Of a stretch of 64,000 nucleotides of DNA, positions 25,959 to 35,689 are shown piece after piece. The stretch comes from Segetibacter sp. 3557_3 (GTDB lineage: Bacteria; Bacteroidota; Bacteroidia; Chitinophagales; Chitinophagaceae). The stretch's first letter is position 1. Each line of letters starts with the position of its first letter. Location of the stretch: NCBI RefSeq assembly GCF_004354985.1, contig NZ_SMSK01000003.1, positions 248,001 through 312,000 on the forward strand, written 5' to 3'. The notes under the pieces are model-generated. The model had not been told where the DNA came from and made no database searches. It saw only the letters and a program-made list of their open reading frames with translations. Both the position numbers and the translations under genes were made by a program.

Positions 25959-26347
25959 TGTTATTCGTTAATATGCGATAAACTTACAATCTTCAAACGG
26001 ATTAGCGTTGCGGTGGCACGCAGCTAATGGTGTAGCACAAACGTGCAAGTTACTATTCATGGGCAGGCAAAAAGAAAAGCCATGCAATTATATACTAATC
26101 TGAAAAAGTTAGTGCGACGGCTAGCGCAAACTTACGCCTGCAAAACAAGGGGAGAAACGTGTTTAAACCGGTGTGTGCCGGACGGCATTTTAGCTACTGC
26201 TTATTCAACCAGGTTTGCCAAGGGGAAACTTGTGGGGCAGGCGTTTAGAAAAAACTTCAGGTAATTTTCAATCATCCTGATCGTTAAAGTAAAACACAAC
26301 TACAACAAGCTTACTTTATATACATTTGATCATAAACAACTTTCACA
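25959..26347. other. Intergenic stretch between the TIR and lipoprotein genes
   Basis: I see no convincing gene. An open frame at 26043-26264 (Arg/Lys-rich, no start context, no similarity I can name) is probably chance. GTGCGAC and GCGCAAAC near 26113-26133 weakly echo the dispersed repeat. A TACATTTG box at 26321-26328 serves the following lipoprotein gene. Confidence 0.5.
26321..26328 (+). promoter_or_regulatory. Bacteroidota-type -7 box for the small lipoprotein gene
   Basis: TACATTTG fits TAnnTTTG and ends 19 bases before the ATG at 26348. No good -33 TTG was found upstream. Confidence 0.42.
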
Positions 26348-26818
26348 ATGAAATACCTGGCTCTTTGTTTAATGCTTTTCGCCATAGCCTGCAATACCGA
26401 AACCACCGAAAATGATAAGAAGACTGACAGTAAAATCATAACAAACGACACTGTGCCGGAGGTGCGTACCAACATCAGCAAGGCTCCTGTAGCTTCGTAT
26501 ATGGTGCCACTTGGAAATCCCGTTCAGAAATGGTTTTTCGGGGTTCAGGTATTCGAAACAAATCAAACGTTTAAGTACCTGTTGCGCATGCAGTATGAAG
26601 GCATGATCGAAACGGATACCCTCAGGTTGCCCAACTTTGGAACATGGCCGGTTGTAGAGGTGCGGAAAGGATCTGAAAAACTAAGTTGTATTATCGGCTT
26701 CCTGGATCAGCAGAAGCAATTCAAGGAATATAAAAAGTTAGTGGTAGAAGTTAATAACATGAAGCTTGTTGTGCTTAAACGCTATTCGGTTGGTGTAACT
26801 CAAACAAAAAAAGAATAA
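26348..26818 (+). CDS. Small hypothetical lipoprotein
   Basis: 156 residues. The first 15 residues (MKYLALCLMLFAIAC) form a lipoprotein signal with Cys15 as the lipidated residue, followed by a Thr/Asp/Lys-rich linker. The remainder is a compact domain with PLGNPVQKWFFGVQVFETNQTF and a lysine-rich end. I do not recognise the family. It is expected in the outer or inner membrane, facing the periplasm or outside. A small membrane protein gene follows on the same strand. Confidence 0.75.
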   Translation: MKYLALCLMLFAIACNTETTENDKKTDSKIITNDTVPEVRTNISKAPVASYMVPLGNPVQKWFFGVQVFETNQTFKYLLRMQYEGMIETDTLRLPNFGTWPVVEVRKGSEKLSCIIGFLDQQKQFKEYKKLVVEVNNMKLVVLKRYSVGVTQTKKE

Positions 26819-26893
26819 TCTTGCTGTTGGATAACTTGCCAAGTATACTATTCCAGCTCTGATCATGCGTCTCTTTGTTACAGATATAAAAGT

Positions 26894-27307
26894 TTGTTTT
26901 TGCTAAAATCCGCGCTTACACTTTACCTTGTCTGCTTCCCGCTCTACATCCTGTTCTCGCGTGACCCAGACTTTTTTGACGGGGTTAGAGTTCCTGCGAC
27001 GGTTCGTTTGCAGCAAGGTCGCTGGGAGGCCAATTACCTGGTAAATGGAAAAGGGTACCGGGTGAATGCAAGTTATCCTTTACGAACCCTAATGGAAGGT
27101 AAGCGGGTAATGGTGATCTATGAAGAAGCTGCGCCTGCAAACGGAAAGTTGTTTAAAGTCTGGGGCTATTGGCTGACCATCGAAGAGGTATTGTTTTCAG
27201 CTGCTTTGTTAACCGTGCTGAGTGTTGCCGCAGTATTCATTACGGGCGAAAATGAACCGCCTCCGCCACCGGGAACCTATTACAAACGACAGAAATACGA
27301 AACATAG
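26894..27307 (+). CDS. Small membrane protein of unknown function
   Basis: About 137 residues. A hydrophobic N-terminal segment (LLKSALTLYLVCFPLYILF), a short soluble domain with RVPATVRLQQGRWEANYLVNGKGYRV, and a second helix (EEVLFSAALLTVLSVAAVF) before a proline-rich tail. The arrangement resembles small DUF3592-like membrane proteins, a weak match. There is no ATG at the start; the best start is the TTG at 26894, so the N-terminus is uncertain. Confidence 0.6.
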   Translation: MFLLKSALTLYLVCFPLYILFSRDPDFFDGVRVPATVRLQQGRWEANYLVNGKGYRVNASYPLRTLMEGKRVMVIYEEAAPANGKLFKVWGYWLTIEEVLFSAALLTVLSVAAVFITGENEPPPPPGTYYKRQKYET

Positions 27308-27353
27308 GCAGGTACCTAACTTGCTTTGGGGAGGAACAGATATGATCAGGTTA

Positions 27354-28370
27354 TTACTTAAGAATTGCTACACGACCTTTCTCCCCGGCAAGATAAATTG
27401 CCTTACCCTTAATCATACAGACATTGAAGCTTTCCAACGACACATTCCGCCAGTTTCTGCCGGAGTCGTTTGAGACGTCAACACCTGAGGTGCCGCAGGT
27501 AACAAGGGTGTTTTCTCCCATGCTACGAATACAACTCCGAAATCCGAAAGGGGGTCGCGTCGCAAAAAGATGTCCCTTATTAACGGGCAGTTGTGCAACA
27601 AAGTTTGCTGTTGTATCAGCCGGCGCTTTATAGTCACCCCCAACCGCATACAGTATACCCCGTTTGTCTGCAGTTACCGAAAAAGCACCCGAACTTTCAT
27701 TTCCCTGGCGAAGCGGAAGTCGTGAGATACGCTTTTGTTGGTTTGTTGGTACCTGGTAGAGATTAGCAACAAGGCCTCCGGAAACAAATACATACTCGTA
27801 AGCCTTATCGTTAACAAAGGTGATATTGGTTCCTGAAGCTGCGAAAATCGCCTCACCTTCAGCTGCCGGAGGCGCCTGCTCCGGGGTCTCTTGCCAGGTG
27901 TCGCCCCCGTCTAGGGTTCTGAGCATATAAAATTTTCTGATCGTACCAGGAAGCGGGTCGCCAATGCAAATTCCGGTTTTCGTGTTTTTGAAATCCATGG
28001 CGTCGAGGAATATTCCATCCATCTCTTTTTTAAAAACAAGCTTCCAGTTCAGTCCGCCGTCAGTGGTTTTCAAAATGATTGCGGGGTTATCGATGGCCAT
28101 AATGATGGCGGTTCCACTATCGAAAGCTTCGATATCGCGAAAGTCGCGATTTCCATATCCAGGCACGTTTTGCCACTTCCAAGTTGTACCCCCGTTTAGC
28201 GACCGCCCAACGGTGCCGTTGCTACCACTAACCCATAAGATACGCTCTGTTGGAACACTCAGTCCCCGGAGGTTGGTCTTTAGCCCGGACGTAAGTATGT
28301 TTACTCTTGTTTGACCAAACGAAGTGAAGAAAGCTGCTAAGCAAATGAACACAGTGATTAAGTTGCGCAT
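27354..28370 (-). CDS. Secreted YCF48/BNR-like beta-propeller protein
   Basis: 338 residues. A signal peptide (MRNLITVFICLAAFFTSFGQ) is followed by repeated blades with Asp-box-like motifs: RSLNGGTTWKWQN, KTTDGGLNWKLVF, RTLDGGDTWQETP and SNDSGRNWRNV. This S/T-x-D/N-x-G-x-T/N-W pattern marks sialidase-type and YCF48/HCF136-type propellers. In phototrophs YCF48 aids photosystem II assembly; in Bacteroidota such proteins are outer or secreted proteins of unknown role. A minus-strand TAGATTTG box at 28385-28392 lies just upstream of the start. Confidence 0.83.
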   Translation of the reverse strand: MRNLITVFICLAAFFTSFGQTRVNILTSGLKTNLRGLSVPTERILWVSGSNGTVGRSLNGGTTWKWQNVPGYGNRDFRDIEAFDSGTAIIMAIDNPAIILKTTDGGLNWKLVFKKEMDGIFLDAMDFKNTKTGICIGDPLPGTIRKFYMLRTLDGGDTWQETPEQAPPAAEGEAIFAASGTNITFVNDKAYEYVFVSGGLVANLYQVPTNQQKRISRLPLRQGNESSGAFSVTADKRGILYAVGGDYKAPADTTANFVAQLPVNKGHLFATRPPFGFRSCIRSMGENTLVTCGTSGVDVSNDSGRNWRNVSLESFNVCMIKGKAIYLAGEKGRVAILK

Positions 28371-28957
28371 AACATGGGGTTGAGCAAATCTAAGTTAATG
28401 CTGGATCGTTGAAATGTGAACGCCGGGTGGATGTTAGATGCCAAAACCTTAGGCTTACTTAAGTCAAAGGTTCTAATATGATTGGAAGAAAATTGTACAG
28501 CCTCGATTCGCCTCAGCCATAACAATTGCTGATTTAGACCAGGGTGGTCGAAATACTAAAAGTGAAAAATGGCGTATCGTTGCGTACATTGGTACCTATT
28601 GGGTGTTCTTACGCTATCAATAGGGTGTAGGTCTGAACTGTGGCGTCGGCACGGGTTGATCAAATTCAAAGGAGTTTCACCAGGCAGAAGGGGAGCATGC
28701 ACACAGAAGAGATACAGCGTTATCAGGACAGCTGTTTAGCCTAATTACGCAACGATACCAAAGGAAAGAGCACTACACCGGATTGGTTTGGTTTTGCTTT
28801 CCCGCGTAAACAGCATTACCCCTGGTACTAAAAGCAGGAAAGCAGAGGCTGGTTTTTGTCTAGCCATCTATACAAGTTTTTAAAATCGACATGAACAAAA
28901 CAGATGACTTCGTGTTTATGTTTTAGTTCCGCATTGTTCAACAAAATAGTTTGAAGC
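28371..28957. other. Intergenic stretch before the carotenoid cluster
   Basis: No intact gene is visible. A plus-strand frame from 28697 reads MHTEEIQRYQDSC, meets a stop, then continues in the same frame as DTKGKSTTPDWFGF to a stop at 28831; this could be a relic of a short gene but I cannot name it. No clear promoter for crtI was found. Confidence 0.4.
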
Positions 28958-30466
28958 TTGAAAAAAGCAATTGTTATCGGGAGTGGGTTCTCCGGCTTGT
29001 CGGCTGCCTCGTATGTGGCTCGCGACGGGTGGGAGGTGACTGTTGTTGAAAAACATGGAACCCAGGGTGGTAGAGCACGGCAGTTGATTGCTGAAGGTTT
29101 TACGTTTGATATGGGCCCGAGTTGGTATTGGATGCCCGATGTTTTTGAAAGGTATTTTAGAAACTTTGGTAAGAATGTAGAAGACTACTACGGGCTGAAG
29201 CGGCTGGATCCTTCCTACCGTGTTTACTGGCACGACGATCATACGGACGTGCCCGCGAACTACCAGCAACTTCGAAGCTTATTTGAACAAATGGAGCCCG
29301 GAAGTGGAGAAAAACTGGATGCCTTTTTAAGCGAAGCTGAGTTTAAATACCGCACCGGTATGCAAAAGCTGGTTTTGAAGCCCGGGCAGTCGCTGAATGA
29401 GTTTGTAGACTGGGACCTCATTAAAGGTGTGCTTAAGTTAGATGTTTTTACCTCTATGAAAGCTCATCTTGCCCGCTTCTTCAAACATCCCAAACTGCGA
29501 TTTTTGTTGGAGTTCCCGGTACTGTTCCTGGGGGCTTTGCCTGAACATACCCCGGCCTTATACAGCCTGATGAACTATGCCGATGTAAAATTGGGAACAT
29601 GGTACCCTGAAGGCGGCATGTATAGTGTTGTGCAGGGTATGTACAAACTCGCGCAGGAGTTAGGTGTTAAGTTCCTCTTCTCACACAATGTAGAAAACTT
29701 GTATATCAACAACGGGAAGGTTACCGGCCTGGTTGCAGGTTCCGACACCGGCAAAGTTGTACTGGATGCGGATGTTGTTATCGGCTCTGCTGATTATCAT
29801 TTTATAGAACAGCAATTACTGCCGCCGGAACTAAGGAGTTACCCTGAAAGTTATTGGGAAAAGCGGGTGATGGCGCCATCCTGTTTACTTTATTATGTTG
29901 GTGTGAACAAAAAACTGGAAAACCTGTTACACCATTCCCTATTCTTTGATGTACCTTTTGATAAGCACGCCGCAGAAATTTATACGAAACCTTGCTGGCC
30001 AGAAAATCCGCTGTTTTATGTCAGTGCTACTTCGGTAACTGATGAAACCGCAGCTCCTGACGGGTGTGAAAATCTTTTCTTTCTCATTCCTGTAGCCACT
30101 GGTCTGACAGGTGATGATGAAAGTTTAAGGGAGCGTTATTTCGAGATGATCTTGAAAAGGTTCGAGGACCGTATCGGAGAAAACGTCCGGGATTCAATAA
30201 TATTCAAAAAAACATTTGGACCCGGCGACTTCATTCACGAATACAATGCTTTCAAAGGCAATGCTTATGGACTTGCAAATACGCTGTTTCAAACAGCGGT
30301 ATTAAAGCCATCGTGCAGAAGTAAAAAAGTGAGAAACCTGTTTTATGCAGGTCAGTTAACTGTGCCTGGACCAGGAGTACCACCAAGTTTGATCAGCGGC
30401 GAAGTGGTAGCAAAAGAGGTGCAAAAACACTATGGTAAGGCCGTAACCCTTGAAATGCAGCGATAA
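28958..30466 (+). CDS. crtI: Phytoene desaturase
   Basis: 502 residues. The start is a TTG (MKKAIVIGSGFSGLSAASYV), because a TGA stop lies two codons upstream and no ATG fits. Residues 8-17 are the FAD Rossmann loop GSGFSGLSAA, followed by EKHGTQGGRARQL. The C-terminus has the bacterial-type carotenoid dehydrogenase signature around YAGQLTVPGPGVPPSLISGE. It introduces four double bonds into phytoene to make lycopene in the membrane. It is first in a crtI-crtB-crtZ-crtY cluster and ends 11 bases before crtB, so the two are cotranscribed. Confidence 0.93.
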   Translation: MKKAIVIGSGFSGLSAASYVARDGWEVTVVEKHGTQGGRARQLIAEGFTFDMGPSWYWMPDVFERYFRNFGKNVEDYYGLKRLDPSYRVYWHDDHTDVPANYQQLRSLFEQMEPGSGEKLDAFLSEAEFKYRTGMQKLVLKPGQSLNEFVDWDLIKGVLKLDVFTSMKAHLARFFKHPKLRFLLEFPVLFLGALPEHTPALYSLMNYADVKLGTWYPEGGMYSVVQGMYKLAQELGVKFLFSHNVENLYINNGKVTGLVAGSDTGKVVLDADVVIGSADYHFIEQQLLPPELRSYPESYWEKRVMAPSCLLYYVGVNKKLENLLHHSLFFDVPFDKHAAEIYTKPCWPENPLFYVSATSVTDETAAPDGCENLFFLIPVATGLTGDDESLRERYFEMILKRFEDRIGENVRDSIIFKKTFGPGDFIHEYNAFKGNAYGLANTLFQTAVLKPSCRSKKVRNLFYAGQLTVPGPGVPPSLISGEVVAKEVQKHYGKAVTLEMQR

Positions 30467-30477
30467 AAAATAAATGT

Positions 30478-31314
30478 ATGATGCAATTATTTCATGAAGT
30501 AAGCCGCGAGTGCAGTAAAATTACCACGCACCGGTATAGTACTTCTTTTGGGAGTGCAATCAAACTCCTGCACCAGGATATGAGGGCACCAATTTACAAC
30601 ATCTATGGTTTTGTAAGGTTTGCCGATGAGATAGTAGACACTTTTCATGAATACGATAAAGCAGAATTACTTGCCGAGTTCAAGCATGAGACTTACAAAG
30701 CAATTGAACGTAAAATCAGTTTAAATCCAATTCTGCACAGTTTTCAACAGACCATAAATAAGTACAACGTCGACCACGCCCTTATCGAGGCATTTTTTAG
30801 AAGTATGGAGTTTGATCTTGATCAAACAAGCTATAATACCGCAGCTTACCGCGAATACATCTATGGAAGTGCGGAAGTGGTGGGTCTGATGTGTCTTTAT
30901 ATTTTTTGTGAAAACGATCCGGTGAAATATGCCGAGTTAAAGCCATTTGCACAATCACTTGGAGCGGCGTTTCAGAAAGTAAATTTTCTTCGCGACCTTA
31001 AGGCCGATTACCAACAACTTAACCGAACGTATTTTCCGCAGGTAGATTTTAATAATTTTACCGACGAAATGAAACGGCAGATAGAAGAGGAGATCGGTGT
31101 GGATTTTGAGCACGCATATGAAGGCATTGTTCAACTTCCATTAAAGGTGAGATTTGGCGTTTATGTGGCCTATAAATATTACTTGTCCTTATTTAAGAAG
31201 ATCAAAAAAACACATCCAACCAGTATCATGGAACAACGGATACGTATTCCGAACTATTCAAAGGCTTTCATCGTGGTACGTGCCGGCGTAAAAAATCAAT
31301 TGAAACTGATTTAA
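30478..31314 (+). CDS. crtB: Phytoene synthase
   Basis: 278 residues, starting at the first of two consecutive ATG codons. The two Asp-rich substrate motifs of head-to-head prenyl synthases are present: DEIVD at residues 50-54 and NFLRDLKADYQQLNRTYFP near 170. It condenses two geranylgeranyl diphosphate molecules to phytoene. No crtE (GGPP synthase) is in the window, so that precursor must come from elsewhere in the genome. It lies 11 bases after crtI. Confidence 0.95.
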   Translation: MMQLFHEVSRECSKITTHRYSTSFGSAIKLLHQDMRAPIYNIYGFVRFADEIVDTFHEYDKAELLAEFKHETYKAIERKISLNPILHSFQQTINKYNVDHALIEAFFRSMEFDLDQTSYNTAAYREYIYGSAEVVGLMCLYIFCENDPVKYAELKPFAQSLGAAFQKVNFLRDLKADYQQLNRTYFPQVDFNNFTDEMKRQIEEEIGVDFEHAYEGIVQLPLKVRFGVYVAYKYYLSLFKKIKKTHPTSIMEQRIRIPNYSKAFIVVRAGVKNQLKLI

Positions 31315-31496
31315 TCATTTTTAAAACCATGTTGTTTAGTTGATCAATTTCTTATGGACCGGCCGCGATATTCGATTGTAAATCGCTGCCCATTCGAACG
31401 GGTTCAACCGGGCCGGCTTGTCCTGCAAAGCAATTTTGAGCAAACCAAACGAACAATTGGCTTAATTAACCGATAGTTAATTTAAAACGTAAACAA

Positions 31497-32006
31497 ATGG
31501 AGATCTTATATTTTATACTCATTTTACTTGGCACTTTCCTCATCATGGAGGGAATTACCTGGCTTACCCATAAGTATGTGATGCATGGATTCTTGTGGTA
31601 CTTACATGAGGACCATCATAAAAAGGGGCCGGGGTTTTTCGAAAAAAATGATGCCTTTTTCCTGATATTTTCTGTACCGAGTATCTTGTGTATTGCATAC
31701 GGAGTAATGGATAGAATCTATTGGCTCGCCGCAATTGGCTTTGGCATTATGCTTTATGGCATTGCTTACTTTGTCGTTCACGACATCATCATCCACCAAC
31801 GGTTTAAGCTTTTTACCCGTACAAATAACGTGTATGTTAGAGCTATCCGGTGGGCACACAAAATGCACCACAAACACATCGATAAACACGAAGGAGAAAG
31901 TTTCGGTATGTTGCTGGTTGCCAAGAAATATTGGGATAAAGTTAGAGCAGATAAAAAAAGACATGCGGCTAATGCATTATCTGGCACGAATACCGCTACA
32001 TCGTAG
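31497..32006 (+). CDS. crtZ: Beta-carotene 3-hydroxylase (fatty acid hydroxylase superfamily)
   Basis: 169 residues. Four histidine clusters of the di-iron hydroxylases are visible: HKYVMH, HEDHH, HDIIIHQR and HKMHHKH, within four membrane segments. It adds hydroxyl groups at C3 and C3' of beta-carotene to give zeaxanthin in the membrane. It follows crtB on the same strand after about 180 bases and precedes crtY, which confirms its role in carotenoid formation. Confidence 0.93.
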   Translation: MEILYFILILLGTFLIMEGITWLTHKYVMHGFLWYLHEDHHKKGPGFFEKNDAFFLIFSVPSILCIAYGVMDRIYWLAAIGFGIMLYGIAYFVVHDIIIHQRFKLFTRTNNVYVRAIRWAHKMHHKHIDKHEGESFGMLLVAKKYWDKVRADKKRHAANALSGTNTATS

Positions 32007-32173
32007 GCCTGTTCTTACCACCGACCAAACTCCTGTTCAAACCTGCCTTTGACTATAGTTCGAGACACGTGATGTGGTACTTGACTCCACTGCACGTGTA
32101 CTGGCTTTGCAGGTAGTTCATTCCTGAAGTTCTCTCCGGCACCTGACCTGTTATTCAAAAACCCACTTTCTAT

Positions 32174-33337
32174 TTGACGCCTGATCTAAACAGTTCATAC
32201 GATTATGTTTTCCTGGGGGCAGGGTGTGCATCCCTCAGCATCGTAATGAGAATGCTTGACTCCGGCAAATTTGCTGAGAAGACCATTTTATTATTAGACA
32301 AGTCGCTCAAAGACACGAACGATCGTACCTGGTGTTTCTGGGAAGCTGAAGGGAGCTTCTTTGAACCCGTTGTCTTTCGTAAATGGAAAGAATTGCACTT
32401 TTTCGGTGATCAGGGACCCATACAATTAAACATAGAGCCGTATGAGTATAAGATGATCCGGGGGATTGACTTCTACCGGTTCTGTTTTGAGAAGATCAGT
32501 CACCATCCTAATGTTCAGGTTGCTTATGGCGAAATTGCCACATCGAACAATGCAGGTAAGGTTGAAGTAACACTAGACGGGAAGCCGGTAAATACTTTGC
32601 ATGCTACGGTATTCAATTCTATATATATTCCTTCAGCAAAGCGGACACATACAATTTATCTCCTGCAGCATTTTAAAGGCTGGATCATAGAAACTCCCGG
32701 TAATACCTTCAACACAAGCGTCGGCACCTTAATGGACTTCCGTGTAAACCAGGCACATGGAACAACATTCGTTTATGTGTTGCCTATTGCTCCTAACCGG
32801 GCACTCGTTGAATACACCTTGTTTACTGCTGACTTACTAGCTGCCGAAGCGTACGATGAGGCGCTTGCGGAGTATATCAGAACTTTTCTTAATTTAACCG
32901 ATTACAGCGTTGTCGAAAAAGAGTTTGGTATTATTCCAATGACAAATGCTGTTTTTCCCCGTCACGAAGGTGGGATGTATTATATCGGTACAGCAGGCGG
33001 GCAAACGAAAGCTTCAAGCGGCTACACTTTCCGGTTTATTCAGAAACACGCCGACTTTGTAGTTGAGGCGCTCATAAATGGCACTGCACTAATTAGCAAT
33101 GCGCCGTCTCAAAAACGATTTGCTTTTTACGACAGTACTTTGCTACATATTCTGGCACATAATAAAGTTCCCGGAAAGGAGGTCTTTACCCGATTATTTG
33201 AACGTAATAAATCATCTGCCATCTTCAGGTTCCTGGATAATGAAACCTCCCTGGTCCAGGAAATTCAACTTATTAAAACGCTACCGACATTGCCCTTTGC
33301 AGCAGCAGGTTTAAAGGAGCTGCTACACAAGCCGTAA
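32174..33337 (+). CDS. crtY: Lycopene beta-cyclase
   Basis: 387 residues. The start is most likely the TTG at 32174 (MTPDLNSSYDYVFLGAGCAS); a stop lies in frame 30 bases upstream and no ATG fits. The FAD loop FLGAGCASLSIVMRM and the NDRTWCFWE motif are typical of the CrtY/CrtL cyclases. It closes both ends of lycopene to beta-carotene rings. The order crtI-crtB-crtZ-crtY means the hydroxylase precedes the cyclase, so cotranscription of the last two across a 167-base gap is probable but not certain. Together with crtI/B/Z the expected product is zeaxanthin. Confidence 0.9.
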   Translation: MTPDLNSSYDYVFLGAGCASLSIVMRMLDSGKFAEKTILLLDKSLKDTNDRTWCFWEAEGSFFEPVVFRKWKELHFFGDQGPIQLNIEPYEYKMIRGIDFYRFCFEKISHHPNVQVAYGEIATSNNAGKVEVTLDGKPVNTLHATVFNSIYIPSAKRTHTIYLLQHFKGWIIETPGNTFNTSVGTLMDFRVNQAHGTTFVYVLPIAPNRALVEYTLFTADLLAAEAYDEALAEYIRTFLNLTDYSVVEKEFGIIPMTNAVFPRHEGGMYYIGTAGGQTKASSGYTFRFIQKHADFVVEALINGTALISNAPSQKRFAFYDSTLLHILAHNKVPGKEVFTRLFERNKSSAIFRFLDNETSLVQEIQLIKTLPTLPFAAAGLKELLHKP

Positions 33338-33689
33338 TCCGGTGAGCTCACCTACCGAGCTATTTGATCCTTTCCAGGGTAGAAAAACAATCAAATTTTC
33401 GGCCTGTGGAGTTTTGTTTTAACGATCCCTAATCCCAGATCCTGTTTGTCCCTGAACCGGAATCCTCAACGCTAAATTGTTAGTATTCACATAAATGGAA
33501 CTGATGTTCATAACAAATGTTGGCTGAATCTGCTGAGCGTATATATTTGCGGGTTGCTTTTGAGGGTCTGTGCCGGGCTTCCTAACACATTTTTAAAGTT
33601 CAGGCACCTTGAACGTATCGACTTGTGTGCGGGCAACGTTTAGGAACTCGAAGGTTGGATTTTCATCATTATAGTCAATGGCGTAAGAA
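33338..33689. other. Intergenic stretch with the parE promoter
   Basis: No gene is visible. A good Bacteroidota promoter lies at 33520-33549 and leaves about 135 bases of untranslated leader before parE. I see no riboswitch-like structure in the leader. Confidence 0.6.
33520..33549 (+). promoter_or_regulatory. Bacteroidota-type promoter upstream of parE
   Basis: TTG (33520-33522), a 19-base spacer, then TATATTTG (33542-33549), matching the TTG-N19-TAnnTTTG consensus exactly. It is the best promoter in the window. Confidence 0.65.
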
Positions 33690-35588
33690 ATGGCAGAAAA
33701 ATTAAATTTGAACGATTACAATGAGGAAAGCATCAGGAGTCTTGACTGGCGGGAACATATCCGCCTGCGCCCGGGTATGTATATCGGTAAACTGGGTGAC
33801 GGAAGTAGCCCTGACGACGGGATTTATGTACTGCTGAAGGAGGTGATGGACAATTGTATCGACGAACACACCATGGGGCATGGTAAAAACATTGAGCTGG
33901 TCATTGAGAACAAAACCGTCACTATCCGCGACTTCGGTCGGGGTATTCCGCTTGGGAAAGTAGTAGATGTTGTTAGCAAAATAAATACGGGCGCCAAATA
34001 CGATAGCAAAGCGTTTCAAAAAAGCGTTGGACTCAATGGTGTTGGAACCAAGGCGGTAAATGCGCTAAGCGGGTATTTCCAGGTTACCGCCTTTAGAGAG
34101 GGAAAGCAGAAAACGGCAGAGTTTGAGAAAGGTGTTTTAATAAAAGAGCATAAGGAAAAAGCAACCACGGAAGCAAACGGAACCCTGGTCAGCTTTGTTC
34201 CCGATGATACCGTTTTCAAAAACTTTCATTTCATACACGAATACATCGACAACCAGCTCTGGAACTATTGTTACCTGAATGCCGGACTTATAATTAACTA
34301 TAACGGCAAAAGGTATGTAAGTAAAAACGGCTTACTCGATCTGTTACAACGTCGTACAAATGCCGATGAAATTCGTTATCCAATCATTCACCTGAGGGGT
34401 GAGGATATCGAGATTGCTATAACCCATAACAATGACTACGGAGAGGACATTTATTCTTTTGTAAACGGGCAATACACCACCCAGGGAGGAACCCACCACC
34501 AGGCATTTCGAGAGGCTTTTGTAAAGGTGATCCGCGACTTCTATAAAAAAGATTATGAGGCTGCCGACATTCGCGGAAGCATCTGCGCAGCCATAAGCGT
34601 ACGGGTACAGGAGCCGGTATTCGAAAGCCAGACCAAGACCAAACTCGGTTCATTAACCGTGTATGAAGGCGGTCCTACCATGCGGAACTTTATGGTCGAT
34701 TTTATGGGTAAGGAGCTGGATAACTACCTCCATAAAAATCCGCAGACAGCAGATGCCATGCGTCGCCGTATCGAACAAAGCGAACGCGAACGCAAGGAAC
34801 TCGCAGGCATTAAGAAATTGGCTAACGAGCGCGCAAAAAAGGCCAATCTCCACAACAAAAAACTTCGCGATTGCAAGTTTCACTTTAACGATGAGGTGGA
34901 GGGTAAACACAAGGATGAGATCCTTGAAAAGAAGAATCAGACAACCGTGTTTATCACCGAAGGAGACAGCGCCAGCGGATCGATAACTAAAAGCAGGAGG
35001 GTAGATACTCAAGCCGTTTTTAGCCTTCGCGGTAAACCATTGAATTGCTTTGGTCTGACCAAAAAAGTGGTATACGAAAACGAGGAGTTTAACCTGCTGC
35101 AACATGCCCTGAACATAGAAGATGGACTTGAAGGCTTACGTTACAACAACATTGTAATTGCTACCGACGCGGATGTGGATGGGATGCACATCCGGTTGCT
35201 GATGCTGACGTTTTTTCTTCAGTTTTTTCCTGACCTTGTCAAAAACGGTCACGTATACATTCTTGAAACACCGCTCTTTAGGGTACGCGATAAAAAGGAG
35301 ACCATCTATTGTTACGATGAAAGCGAAAAAGCCGCCGCAGTAAAAAAGATTGGTGCAAAAGCCGAGATCACCCGCTTTAAAGGGTTGGGAGAGATTAGCC
35401 CTGAAGAGTTTGGAAAATTTATCGCCGAAGACATCAAGTTGCAGCCGGTTATGTTGTTGCCGGAAACACATATACAACAACTGCTTGAATATTATATGGG
35501 AAAAAACACCATGCAGCGACAGGAGTTTATTATCGACAACCTGAAAGTGGAAATTGATATCGCTGAAGATGTAGCAGCTGAAGCATAA
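33690..35588 (+). CDS. parE: DNA topoisomerase IV subunit B
   Basis: 632 residues. The GHKL ATPase domain shows [19 protein letters not shown] and [14 protein letters not shown]. The TOPRIM domain has [13 protein letters not shown] and the metal-binding [14 protein letters not shown]. The length fits ParE rather than the longer GyrB, and the partner subunit gene parC is two genes downstream. With ParC it decatenates and relaxes chromosomes by ATP-driven strand passage. The ATG at 33690 is preceded by a 135-base leader and a clear promoter (33520-33549). Confidence 0.95.
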   Translation: MAEKLNLNDYNEESIRSLDWREHIRLRPGMYIGKLGDGSSPDDGIYVLLKEVMDNCIDEHTMGHGKNIELVIENKTVTIRDFGRGIPLGKVVDVVSKINTGAKYDSKAFQKSVGLNGVGTKAVNALSGYFQVTAFREGKQKTAEFEKGVLIKEHKEKATTEANGTLVSFVPDDTVFKNFHFIHEYIDNQLWNYCYLNAGLIINYNGKRYVSKNGLLDLLQRRTNADEIRYPIIHLRGEDIEIAITHNNDYGEDIYSFVNGQYTTQGGTHHQAFREAFVKVIRDFYKKDYEAADIRGSICAAISVRVQEPVFESQTKTKLGSLTVYEGGPTMRNFMVDFMGKELDNYLHKNPQTADAMRRRIEQSERERKELAGIKKLANERAKKANLHNKKLRDCKFHFNDEVEGKHKDEILEKKNQTTVFITEGDSASGSITKSRRVDTQAVFSLRGKPLNCFGLTKKVVYENEEFNLLQHALNIEDGLEGLRYNNIVIATDADVDGMHIRLLMLTFFLQFFPDLVKNGHVYILETPLFRVRDKKETIYCYDESEKAAAVKKIGAKAEITRFKGLGEISPEEFGKFIAEDIKLQPVMLLPETHIQQLLEYYMGKNTMQRQEFIIDNLKVEIDIAEDVAAEA

Positions 35589-35689
35589 CGTGGAAGTTCC
35601 CTGCACTTGCTGACAAAGCAATATCGGCATAGCAAACTTCAGTTTAGGCTCAGTAACTATTCAGGAACAAAATCTAATTGATAGCATAA

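Noticed and set aside
26043-26264. 73-codon open frame between the TIR and lipoprotein genes
   Set aside because: Very basic, no start context and no similarity; composition is that of non-coding DNA.
31380-31420. tRNA-like GGTTCAA segment upstream of crtZ
   Set aside because: No acceptor or anticodon stem can be folded around it; no tRNA was found in the window.
32052-32095. ACACGTG and CACGTGT inverted pair between crtZ and crtY
   Set aside because: Seven-base arms 21 bases apart can easily occur by chance and no promoter box is close.
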